Below, one piece after another: positions 10,457 to 21,250 of a stretch of DNA of 64,000 bases. This stretch comes from Colletotrichum lupini (taxonomy: Eukaryota > Ascomycota > Sordariomycetes > Glomerellales > Glomerellaceae): NCBI RefSeq assembly GCF_023278565.1, contig NC_064673.1:1302001-1366000 (forward strand). The letters run 5' to 3'. Every line of letters starts with the position of its first letter. Position 1 is the stretch's first letter. The position numbers and the translations under genes were made by a program. The notes under the pieces were generated by a model. It had not been told where the DNA came from. It did not search any database and was given only the letters and a program-made list of their open reading frames with translations.

Positions 10457-13400
10457 ATGGGTGGTAGATTGGCTGAAATGCACATGCTAGCTTCGCACTG
10501 GAAAAGGGGGACAAGATTCACATGTTGCTTCGTTGATATAAGGTAATTGAGCGACGATTGAGGCGGTGGCTGCAGGTAAGATGTCTTCGATTTCATGGTG
10601 GTGTTCTGTTCGTAGGTTGTTCTTCTATTGGGCACCCAGACGCCTTCGACCATTTTGAGTGACCCCTCCTCCTCCTCCTCGCATCATCCACGACCTAATT
10701 ACCTCTTCAGAAGGAAATTTGCTTGTGTTTAGTTCTCTGGGGTAGAGAACCAATCGCTGTCTGGATTCAAGGACCTTACATTGGCTGATGAAGTCGTTTC
10801 CAGCGGTCTGAGAATTGTCTTGGATGTATCGTGCCATGGCGATATCCCTATGCAATGTAGCTGACCGTTGAAACTCTAAAGGCATGCCGAGGAAGCTGAA
10901 TGCAGCTGATCGGGTCTCATAGTGCTTTTCAGCTTATTTGGGCATCGGTACTTCTGTCCCCCTACCCGAAATATGTAGCGTTTCCGCGTTGCCAGACCAG
11001 CTAGACTTTCCTGTTCACTAAATTACGGCGAAATCCGGCGGCCTGACAGACGCTGTCTGTCAGCGTCGGTTTCTGGAATGGAGGCGTCAGCCACTTCTCT
11101 CTTTCTAATTTATCTGGCATTTTTGTCAGCGATGCGAGCAGTGTTTCACTTTATTCCAGAGATCCGGTAGACACCCTCGCTGACATGCCTGAGCAAATGA
11201 TGTACATGCGGAGAGGCCATGGCCTAGTGAGGTCGTATCGAGCTATGCTCCCCCCCCCAGTCTTCCCATTCGGTTTTTGGGATGGAAAACTTCCATCGAG
11301 ATCAATAGCCGTCTGGAAGCAAGGTCATTACTCGGCAACTACGTCGGCAGGTGCCAATCCAGACATCCGTCTGCCCTGGAGCTGAAGCCTGAGGTTTGGA
11401 GAAAATCGCCGGTAATGGAATGATTCCAGGCGCCGCTGGCAAGTGACCCTCATCGTCAATACTGCAATGACTCGATTCCATGCGGCTCAGAAGAGAAGAG
11501 TTTCTGTCCTAGATATGTCAAGGCCGTCCATTGGTAGACTGGACAACAATTCCGTGGACCGTGTTACTTATTATAGCTGCTCTCACTGGTGATATCAGAG
11601 AACAGACCAGACTTTCGTCCCGAAGCTGCTCACGATCGTCTTCGGCGACATCATTGTACCAACACCTTCCCATGAGATGACGTGACGGGCGGTTCTCTTC
11701 TCTCTCTTCTTCTTTCGCATACCGAGAAAGGGACGGCTTGCTCATCAGTATCACGTACACCCAGGTAAGGCCTCGCGCATGGGTTCTCTTCAGGCAGACA
11801 TGACGAAGAGCTCCACTCGACACTCATTTGCATGGTCCCTGGGTAATGCCATGCGTTCCGATTGCGTGAGCATGCAGGGTTTCTCCGAATTGGAAAATTG
11901 TCTCCAATTTTTGTTTCGCAGTGGGTATCTGCTGGCCACCGTTGAATGTGATACCCAAGCAGCCTGCGGTTGCGGATATGCGAGACTCTTGACTCTTTCA
12001 ATACTAAGCCCTGACTGAGTCGTCAGACAAACCAGCTCCTGATTCATCCCGCATCTGCCTCACGGCAGAGGAGTAGATCTTGCCGTGTTGAGGATTGCAA
12101 TGTCGGCTCAGGCTCTCCGTGTGATAGTACACTTGGAGATCACTCGTTTGGGGTTCAGTAGAGTAGTGAGTGTGCCTTCAAACATCTGGCGCGCCTCAGA
12201 GATGCGGGCGCCGTACATGCTAGTGCTATCGACAGGAACAGTAGCTGGGTGATCATTGCAGCTCTCGAATGTGTCTCCGAGTTTGCTGAGCCCAGAAGAT
12301 GACGTTTATATCTCGCACTGGTCCTTGCCATCAAGAGAACCACTTTCGCGTCCATGCCGGAAAATGTGTACGATTGGCATTGAGTTTGAGTCGATCAGCT
12401 TCAAACGACTTTATCCAACACCCATGACTTTTTGGTCAGGCGAGGTGTAGCCAGGGGCTGCGACTCGGTTACCACGCCATATCAGAACAGGCGGCATTGC
12501 CACCAACTGTGATATGCCAGCTCTCTTTTTGCAGATGCTTCGTCGTTGAGGCAATACAGCCTGAGCAAGTTAGAAGGCCGCAGTCTGTATCATTAGTCTG
12601 ACTTGAGAAATAAATGCAGTGGCCGAAATCCGGGCAGGGTTTTACGTGCCGACTGCGGATGCGTCAGAAGTTGCGGATCAGGATAAGGTACGGTCATCCA
12701 TGTATTTTAGGTAGTCATGGGCTTTCGAGGACTTACAAGGGCTGGGGTCAGGACCAGCCATGCGCAGCGCCTCGCTATAGGACCGGTAAAATGGAGGTGC
12801 ACATGCAGTGTATCCGCATACCAGCAGTCGGAGAACTTGGACCCAGCCACTCGATCAGATTGGCGCAGACTCGAGCGCTGACAGAAATCAGGTAAAGGAG
12901 CAGCAGTTGCAGTGCCTTCGATATACGCTGTTATAGACGTTTTGGTCGATGGAGTGATATCAAACTGAAGTCGAGGCCCGAGGAACGCTTTCTGGCGCCG
13001 AGGGCGTCACGATGAGAAGGCCTTTCCTGGACCGGTTCAAGAAAGTACTGAATTCTTGGAGGACGCATTGCTTCCGACGTGATCTGGTTCGGCCGGTTAG
13101 AGCCTCGGCATCGTTTTCTTGTGCCGTCTTTTGATACCAAAATCCATTGTTGCAAGGATAGGTGTAGGCAAGGCCCTTGAAGGCCCCGTTAACTAAGCCG
13201 GGGTCCACCAGATGGGGCCTTCGGTCCATGTCCCTCCCCTCAGAGGAATCCACTGGGGGTCTTTGCTGCTGCGGGCAGGGGACCGGAGGGCATACCATCA
13301 CAGCGGAGCCTGACGTGCAGGATTGAGTGCGCAGCTCAATCTGAGGATATGAGCTCTGTGAAGATACTTGGTGTTCAATAGGTTTTTGCAACCGCTGGGA

Positions 13401-14000
13401 GCAAGGCGCAATAATGAAGTTCCCATATCCATGGCAAGAGAGAGCAGCTGGTCAACAGCGGCTGTTCAGCAGTATCTCTCTAGCTGTTAACTTGCTGGTC
13501 TTCTCAAGCGATCGACGGAGAAAATGGTTCGATGTCGCGAACCATGACGCTTCGCTAGCTGGGACGGGTGATGGCCTTCAACGACCGGCAGCGTCCTCAT
13601 TCCGCGGAACGAACGGGATGTGCGCCGCCGTCGGCTAGGACAGGGAACGATAGATGCGCAGCCGTGCCGTAGAACATATGCCAGAAGAGAGTGATGAGGG
13701 ATGGGCGGTCTTGAGCACCAAAGCTGTTGTAACTTGTAAAGGCGGTAGCTCTAATTCTAGAACGTATCCGACGGCTGGTTGATGGGACGGTTCGGCCAAG
13801 ACGATGGAATGCAGGCGGCAACAACAACCATGCAGCGTCGTACGTATGTGGCCGCGGAGGGAGGGAAGCTCAATGTGCCAAAGCTGCAGATTCGCTCCAT
13901 TTCAGGACGAAAGGTTTGACAGAATGGCATAACGTGTCTTCAAGGGGAACCGAAGGTGCTGAAGTACGGACGGATGAAGGCGGGCGGCACTGGTAATGTG

Positions 14001-16468
14001 CAGCAGAGGAATGGAAAGAGGTACTCCGTAGAGGATGTAAGTAGACAAGGAAGATCCCTACCTTGGCACCCCGCCATCCGAACTGTTGCGTGATTATGTA
14101 ATTTCGAGGAAATCACGAAGGTGCCTTATCCGAACCTTCTCTTCCTTCAACCAGAAAGATCGGTGCACAAAAATCAGAAAGTGCAAACTTGGAAGAGAGG
14201 CAACCAGGGATCGTGAGAGGCAAGAGGGAAACCTAAAAAGTCAATCTTTGGATTTCTCTGCAATTCTTCCTCACCAACTACTCGACTTAAGCTATCTTGG
14301 ACTCGATCACACCTTAATCTGCCTCCGTCGATGCAAATTCGAAGTGTACGACATTTCGCCTGCTCTACTTTAGTTCTAACTACCAAATTCGCATGTCACT
14401 CAGCCTTCACCTTACCTCTTTACTTTTTCAAACTGCGTTGAACTTTTATCGATGGAACATGTCGCCTCATTGGCCACACAAAGATGCTCAATCCTTCGAC
14501 CGCCGAGCATCCGACTGGACCCCCCCTGGCAGGATTCTACGCACTCAACGAGGGCCACGAATCGGTGCTTCGTTGCGAATCTCGTGCGGAACTCGAACCT
14601 CAATTAGCCAACTACGTCGTTTCTCAGTGCCCTGCCCTGGTCAGAGGTCTCCTCTTTCTCACCGTCTATCTCCATATCCATTCTTCCTGCAACTCTGGCA
14701 CATTCAACCAGGGCATTCATCGCCTCATCTTGGGTTCATTGTCCATCATCTGTCGCAATTCATCCGCGATTGTCCCGTCCCATCTGTCCCCTCGGAACCC
14801 TTGCACGCGAGATCATGGTACGGATACAGGCGCAGACAGAGTAGTTTTGCCCACGGCATCTTCCTTGTTCACCATACCTGCTCATTTCCTACCCTCCATC
14901 AAGAGCCATGCATCCCCGTTGCCACAACTGCCCCCCCCCCCTCCCGGCTCTCCCCTCCCCTCCTACCCCTCCCATTAACCCCTGTCGTGGTCCATTCTGT
15001 TCCGGGCCCTCACTCCCGGGTACCTCACCGACCATACCTTAACTGTCCACTTGGCTCAATATCCCAGTGGGCGCATGCGGCCGTTCCACAGAGAGCGAGA
15101 AACAGAGACAGAGAGGGAGGCAAACCTACATTTTTTCCTCTTGCGATTCGCCATCGTCATGTCTTCGTGCTCGCTCTCTTTACCTTCAGGCTCCTGACTA
15201 GCCTCACGACCCGGGACAGGTATAGCCCGTCACCGCAACCTGCGACACATGCAGGCGAGGCACAGCATCCATGACTATCATGTCGAAGCCCCATGCATGC
15301 CGATATCTGTCACCGCACTGATGCCATCCAGGCCGTCCCATCACCAGCCGCTAGTTCCCCATTTGCTCGTTGAGCCCCTCCATCTGTGCCATGCTTGGAG
15401 AGTTTCGGAAGTGGCTCAACAGGGCCCTACCTAGTCACCGCAAAAGGCGAAAAGTTACTTCTATCCGCCGTCCCGTTTTCCACCTGTCCAGCATCGTCAA
15501 CCAATGCCACGACGATTTCACGCCCAGTGCGTACAGCTGCTGCCCAAATGCGGACACGTCCTGGCCCGACATGCTTCGTTCCTTGCCGAACCATGTACAC
15601 TACCGCCCGGTATTGCCTACCCATCCCTACTCTGTTCCCTTTCATCTCTTCGCCTCGCAAGCCAGTACGATACCGGCCAAGGTTTGTGCTGCTGCCGAAC
15701 GCTGAGGTGGCTCCGTCGCTAGATGTCTCTTGCATATGATTTCCCGAGATTACATGTACGAAGCTCTTAGCTTGGCTCCGATAACTGGTCGATGTTTGGT
15801 TGGGCGAACTTGGCCAACTCTCCCCATCATGGTCACCCTCGATAGGTATGCTCATGGCCCGTTGTCCATCCGTCTCCCCATTCACCCAAGATAGCCCCTT
15901 GCAACTTTGGTCTATCACCGATTGACACCACCATGAGCATCATTCATCAGGACGTTGAGAGTGCCCGGGGGCCAGGCAAGCACGCAAGCCTATTTAAGGG
16001 GTGGTGGGGAGCAACGGCCCCTCGCGCCAAAGTTTCTTCATAATTCCCTTTATCTCGAGTCTCCTGCTCTTCCGGTTATCATTTCATTCTGTCAAGTGAT
16101 AATCTATTTCGCTCACCTCCATCTTCGCACGGGAATCGTATTAGCTTGGGTTCCTTACATCTTCATCCCACGAAATAACCCTGTCTATCCTCTTGTGGCC
16201 CCCCAATTACCCCCAAACTCCAAATACCAAAGCGAACCTATCAGTCCTCGAGACACCCCGCGCCGGTCCCCTCCCGTCCCTCATTCCCAGGACCCTCGCC
16301 CTCGTGTCTTTCAGCATATTTTGTGTTGTCGGCACCCCTCATCCGGCACTTGGGCCAATCCCACTCATCGAGCCCTCCCTATTAGGAAGTTAGGCCAAGC
16401 CCCCTTTGACACCCTAACCCATCATCCCACGCTTCACCCCACGCCGCCGGCGTCATCCAACTTCCATC
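14001..16468. other. Pyrimidine-rich upstream region of the dehydrogenase gene
   Basis: C/T-rich on the + strand for most of 2.4 kb, as in long fungal leaders and promoters. Long open frames at 14393-15274 (+) and 15427-15918 (-) are compositional and have no domain. It probably holds the promoter and leader of the gene at 16469, but the transcription start cannot be placed. Confidence 0.4.
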
Positions 16469-17900
16469 ATGGCCCCAGTCGCAACGGGTGAGATGGCACC
16501 AATGCACCTACCCGTCTACAAGTCAAAGTCTTGTTCGGTCACTGCGTCAGTCTTGTATGGTCCTCGAGACTTGCGATTGGTAAGTTCAACTTTCTTGGGC
16601 TCATGGTCATGGATTGTGACGTGGAGAATGTGGGCTCCTTCGTCACGAGGGTTCCCCCACGTTGATCCTGTTGCATCCCTACACCTGAATGTGTCAAAAG
16701 CCGCCCCGCCTTGGACATGTTAATTCTAACGACACTCGTACCCCTTAGGAGACGAGGAGCATAGAAGAACCGGTCGCCGGGGAGCTGCAGATTGCCATCA
16801 AGCGGACCGGTATCTGCGGGTCTGATGTCAGCTACTACAAGAAGTTCGCCAACGGCGACCTCTGCGCGTGTCACCCCCTGTCCCTAGGCCACGAATCTTC
16901 GGGAGAGGTCGTCTCCATCGGGCCCCAGGTCACGGGCTTCAAGCTGGGTGACCGCGTCGCTCTCGAGGTCGGCGTCCCCTGCGGACAGTGCACCATCTGC
17001 CGTAAAGGCAGATACAACCTCTGCAAGAAGATGAAGTTCCGCTCTAGCGCCAAGAGCGTGCCCCATTACCAAGGAACCCTCCAGGAACGAATCAACCATC
17101 CGGCGGCGTGGTGCCACAAGATCCCCGACCACGTCTCTTACGAAGCGGCCGCCCTCCTCGAGCCGCTCTCTGTCGCCATTCACGCCGTCAACAGAGCCGC
17201 GCCGGAGCCCGGCTCAACGGCCTTGGTCATCGGCGCAGGAACCGTCGGACTCCTGACAGCCGCCATGGCGCGGCAAGCTGGCTGCTCCGAAGTTACCATC
17301 ACCGACGTCGATGCCGGCCGCGTAAACTACGCCGTCGAAAAGGGCTTCGCCACCCACGGCCACGTCGTCAAGACCAACTCCGGCACCTCCACGCCAGCCG
17401 ACCCGGGCGTCATGACGCCCGCCAGCATCTTCTCCGTCCAGAGCGTCCAGAGCAAATTCGACGGCGCCAAGTCCCTCGCCGCGGAAATCCTGGCCCTCAC
17501 AAAGGTGCCCGAAGAACTCGACTCGGACGCCGAAGACGACGGCGTCGACGTCACCTTCGAGTGCACCGGCAAAGAGGTCTGCATGCACACCAGCCTGTAC
17601 GCCACGCGGCCCGGCGGGAAAGTCATCATGGTCGGCATGGGCACGCCCGTGCAGACTCTGCCGCTGTCGGTCGCGCACCTGCGGGAGATTGATATCCTTG
17701 GCATCTTCCGGTACGCGAATACCTACCCGACGGGCGTCCGTCTGCTCTGCGCCAAGGGCAACGGCGGGCTTCCGCCTCTGGATGATATGATTACGCACCG
17801 GTTCAAGGGGTTGCAGAACGCGTCAAAGGCGTTTGAGCTGGCGAGTCGGACGTTTGATGACGAGGGGAAGCTTGTGCTCAAGGTTGTTATCGAGGCTTGA
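16469..17900 (+). CDS. Zinc-dependent sorbitol/xylitol dehydrogenase-like enzyme
   Basis: Medium-chain dehydrogenase/reductase of the polyol branch, expected to oxidise a sugar alcohol to a ketose with NAD(P) in the cytosol. Exons 16469-16579 and 16749-17900 (169-nt intron, phase 0) give 420 residues. Catalytic zinc ligands are visible at Cys60 (GICGSD) and His85-Glu86 (LGHES). The four structural-zinc cysteines are at 115, 118, 121 and 129 (CGQCTICRKGRYNLC). The nucleotide-binding loop GAGTVGLL is at about 199-206. The protein is longer than the usual 350-390 residues because of an acidic, Ser/Thr-rich insertion at about 245-300, between the Rossmann fold and the VDVTFECTGKE segment. The substrate (sorbitol, xylitol, L-arabinitol) cannot be decided. 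A second ATG lies at 16490. Confidence 0.88.
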
Positions 17901-18667
17901 GTCGGAGCCCCTCTTCTCTTGATGCGTAATTCCAAATTTGAATTTCTTTTTGGGGTTCGTGGTTTGCAAGTATGCGGGTTTGATTATAGATAGTACCATA
18001 GATTCTTTTCTTTCTTCTCCATTTACTATATTTTGGAAAGCAAGCGTTGGATAGTTTGACTAGGTGGTCATGATGACGAAGTTGATACCTACTTAGAGAG
18101 TAAGAAGGATCGTTGGGTTTACCGGGACACACAAAAAAAAGAGAAAAGAGCATAGGTAGGCTGCAGGCTGAAAATAAAAAACGGATAGCATGATAAACTA
18201 TGATATTGTGACATATGAAAAAAAGTCAAACAAGAAAATCAAAAGGGAGGAGAGGATTTATCTTTTTGAGATACATGAGGAAGGTACGTCAATGAAGGAA
18301 GGGAGCGTGGACGTGGGAAGGCGCCGGTGGCGGCGATTGTGATTGAACATTAAGATATGAGGCCCCGGTGGTCCAGTAGCTATGGCAGTACCTTCCACAT
18401 CCGGGACTACCCATGTATTAAATCTGAGCTCAGGAAAATTCACTGATGGAGCTGGAACTGGAGGTTCAAGGAACCCACTGACATTGGTGTATCTTGACCA
18501 AAGAGTTTGTATTTTTTCGAGGGGTTTTCATGCCCCTTGCAAGTGTCGTCATGTCTACATTATCCCCGAAACGCCTCCCCATGAATCCCAGATAGGCTGA
18601 TGGTGCGCGCAACCGCCGCCATAAAAGACTCTTCGCTCCCTTGACTAGTCGTCGACCGTTATCCCCT
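17901..18667. other. Intergenic between convergent 3' ends
   Basis: A/T-richer 3' flanks of the dehydrogenase gene (left) and the CSN6 gene (right, minus strand). No gene seen. Confidence 0.5.
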
Positions 18668-19967
18668 CTACATCATAATGTCTCCCGCGCCCGGGAGGTT
18701 GAAGCCGGAAGGGCCGTAGCTGGAGAAGTCGGCCGCCGCCGCACCGCCGCGGTTCCTGACACGTGCGGACTCGGCGATGCTGAACTTCTTGCCCAGGTCG
18801 CGCATGCCACTGATACTCTGCATGAGGTCGTTGAGACGTGACGTGATGGCGACCTCGTTCTCCTCGCAGAGTACCTCCTTTTCGAAGCCCTCCGCGTCAG
18901 AGGGAACAACGAGATCCAGCCGGTTCACGAGGGCTTGAATCTGGCGGAGGATGGTGTGAGATGGTGTAGTTTGTGCACCTGTGGTGGCGGATGCGGCGTC
19001 GGCTTGGTCCGCCCCGGCAAGGGGTTCGGCCGGCAGGCGCTCGAGGTAGGTTGTGATGAGGCGGATGCGGCCCTGAAGCATCTTGACGGCGTTCGCCTTG
19101 GCCGTGAGGGCGGCCACCATCTCTTCCTCTTCAGGAGACAGCTGGGCCTCTGTATCGTCGCCGTCTGCGCTGTCGGCAACGACGACGCGACGCTTGCCGC
19201 CCGACTCAACGAGCTGAACCTTGGGCTTCGCGGTCTCCTTGGGAGCTTCGACGGCGGTCGCGTTGCCGGCACCGCGCGCAACATGGTCCATGCTGATCAT
19301 CTCAGCCTCGCCCGTCTCTACCGTGTATGGCAGCTCGCGGAAGCGTAGCTTGAGCTTTGATTCTCCGTCATCCATCTTCTTGTCCTCGCCCTCAGCCTCG
19401 GCAGCCCTCGGGTCGTCTACCTCATAGTTGGACTCATAGATGGTCATGGGCAGCTTGCCGCCCACGGAATGAGTAAAGACTTCCTCAGGGTGGAAGCCAA
19501 GGAGGAGAGCCGACTCGTTGAATTCGGAGAGGAGCTGGTGGTGGATCGGGAGGATGGTCGGTGTCGGGCCTGTCACTGCGAGTAGAGTGTACCAGCCGAC
19601 CAGGTCTAGGCTTCGGTCCTTGTGTACTGTCTTCACTTAGGGAGTGTTAGTCCAACGAAGGCGTATACAATGAACAATAGCTGAGCTTACTCTGCTCTAG
19701 TCTTGCGCCGAAGCGCCCGGAGTCCAGAAGGTAACCTCCTTCCACCTCAGGTGCCGGTATCGTGTGACAATCAAACGCATGTTCAACAGTAATCTCGCGA
19801 CCATTCTGCTGGCCGAGAAGGGCGCCGACAATGGGTCCTTGCTGCGACCGCAGAGTATGGCGGGTGATGTAGTCGGATATGGTGAGGAGGACCAGAGGGT
19901 GGAGGATTGCCTGGAGCTCCGAGGACTTTTGGTTCGAAATGAGAGGGTTCACGTCGGAGGAAGCCAT
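18668..19967 (-). CDS. CSN6: COP9 signalosome subunit 6
   Basis: Non-catalytic MPN subunit of the COP9 signalosome, which removes Nedd8 from cullins and in fungi influences light response, development and secondary metabolism. Exons 19691-19967 and 18668-19635 (55-nt intron; the acceptor is AAG rather than the usual YAG) give 414 residues. The MPN domain runs from about 18 to 155 ([54 protein letters not shown]). It lacks the JAMM zinc-binding pattern, as expected for CSN6. The segment [20 protein letters not shown] corresponds to the CSN6 signature around VDHVAR and separates it from eIF3f. The rest is a C-terminal helical region with an Asp/Glu-rich insert. The start at 19967 is the first in-frame ATG. 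Confidence 0.9.
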
Positions 19968-21250
19968 GGCTGACGCTTCTCTGGCCGTCGCCACAGGATG
20001 TCGGATTTTCTACTCGATTGTTGAGACCATACGAGGCAGTCAAGGGAGGGACGATCTGGATCGAAGACCTTTTGCTTGGTGTTTGGTTAAGTCGGTGGCG
20101 CTTGCTGTTGTTGCTGCAGGTACAGTTGCAGATGTGTGGTTCGTCGCTCGGGGAAGGTGTCGGTGGTGGAGGTGAAGCTGCCTTGAGGCTGCCCCGCGAT
20201 GTGGGGAAGGCATGGTCCACAGACCGAACGGGAGCTTAACATGACGAGAGGCTGAGGCAAAGAGTCAAGCCACATGCTGACTGTTCCAATCTGTGACCAA
20301 TCAAAGCAAGGCGGGTAGCTTGGAGCTATGGTGGGGCCTACTTTGCTCACTGTAATTTTCATGAACTGAGGTGAGGTGCTCTGTACCTCTGGACCAATGT
20401 ACCACTCTTCATCAACAACATTCTTGGTGTAGACAGAATGAGCACTATTCATTACGATGAGGTATTCTGTTCAGATTCATTCCAGCTTGGAGTAACTTGC
20501 ACTATCATGGAGGCCAGGCTTGATGATGTCCTGTCATGTGCTGCCCATTTCAATCAGCGTCATTGACCCCTGCCTTGATAAGGTCATGAAGACACTAGAT
20601 GAGTCCATGACTGGACAATGAAGCAAGTGCCTCAGATGAGAACGACCCCGGTCGCTTTCATTGTCCGAGCTTGTAACTTTATAGACAAGCAACAGACCGA
20701 CCCAATAGTCTCAAGGTCTTTCACTTTTGAGCAGCATTGATGAGAGCGCTGGCAGCTCTGCACACCTCGTTGAAGTCATGGTACCTTACTCACTTGGGCA
20801 CCACATGCCGCCTTCCCTGCCAAGTGGCAATCTGCATCCTGGAACCGAGAAAAGTGGCATCAAGGTGCTTGTCACGGTACGCAAAACATTGTGATTTTCC
20901 TCTTCTTTCTGCCAGGCACACCAGGCTGGGATGGAATCCCACCGTACCAAAGGGAACGACTCAAAGGCAAACTGTGCAACATGCCAACACTCTTCTCTTG
21001 GCTTCCTTCTTTGCTGTTCATGGCTCACTGTTACTGGATGTGCTCAGCTGCCCCCGTCAACTCCAACATGTACCCAGCAGAGCCCGTTGTTGGTTGGCAC
21101 AGGGTTCAAATATGGATGCTTGGCCGTTTTCTTATCAGCTAGCGGCGTTCCCTCATCTCATCGATGTTGCATCCGCTCCCGCTCCCGCATCCGCAAGACA
21201 CACTCATCTCTCCCTCTTTTCCCCTCCATCACTGTCACTCTCTCATCGAT
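19968..21250. other. Intergenic, divergent promoter region
   Basis: Upstream DNA for CSN6 (minus) and for the gene at 21251 (plus). Open frames here, including an upstream extension to 21164 of the downstream frame, are not convincing. No motif was recognised. Confidence 0.45.

Larger units (their letters stand above)
9398..14000. other. Gene-poor region, first part
   Basis: No gene could be supported over 4.6 kb. It starts with the G-rich 3' region of VPS17 (about 9450-9535), then contains a GCT repeat (10429-10456) and many short, mutually overlapping open frames without domain or codon signal. One minus-strand stretch at 10650-10885 starts like an exon (ATG then about 19 residues and a GTAAGG donor-like site) but cannot be extended. 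Confidence 0.4.

Noticed and set aside
10223..10483. Poly-Gln open frame on the minus strand over the GCT repeat
   Set aside because: The frame depends on the microsatellite; flanking sequence has no coding character.
14393..15274. 293-codon open frame on the plus strand
   Set aside because: Ser/Pro/His/Arg-rich translation from C/T-rich DNA, no domain, and an overlapping open frame in another phase. Treated as a compositional artefact of the leader region.
15427..15918. 163-codon open frame on the minus strand
   Set aside because: Lies opposite C/T-rich DNA that is open in several frames; no recognisable motif or splice partner.
17108..17798. Long open frames in other phases and on the opposite strand of the dehydrogenase
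   Set aside because: Shadows caused by the high G/C third-position bias of the real gene. The same applies to antisense frames over the cyclin, UNC93-like, JmjC and MIT-like genes.
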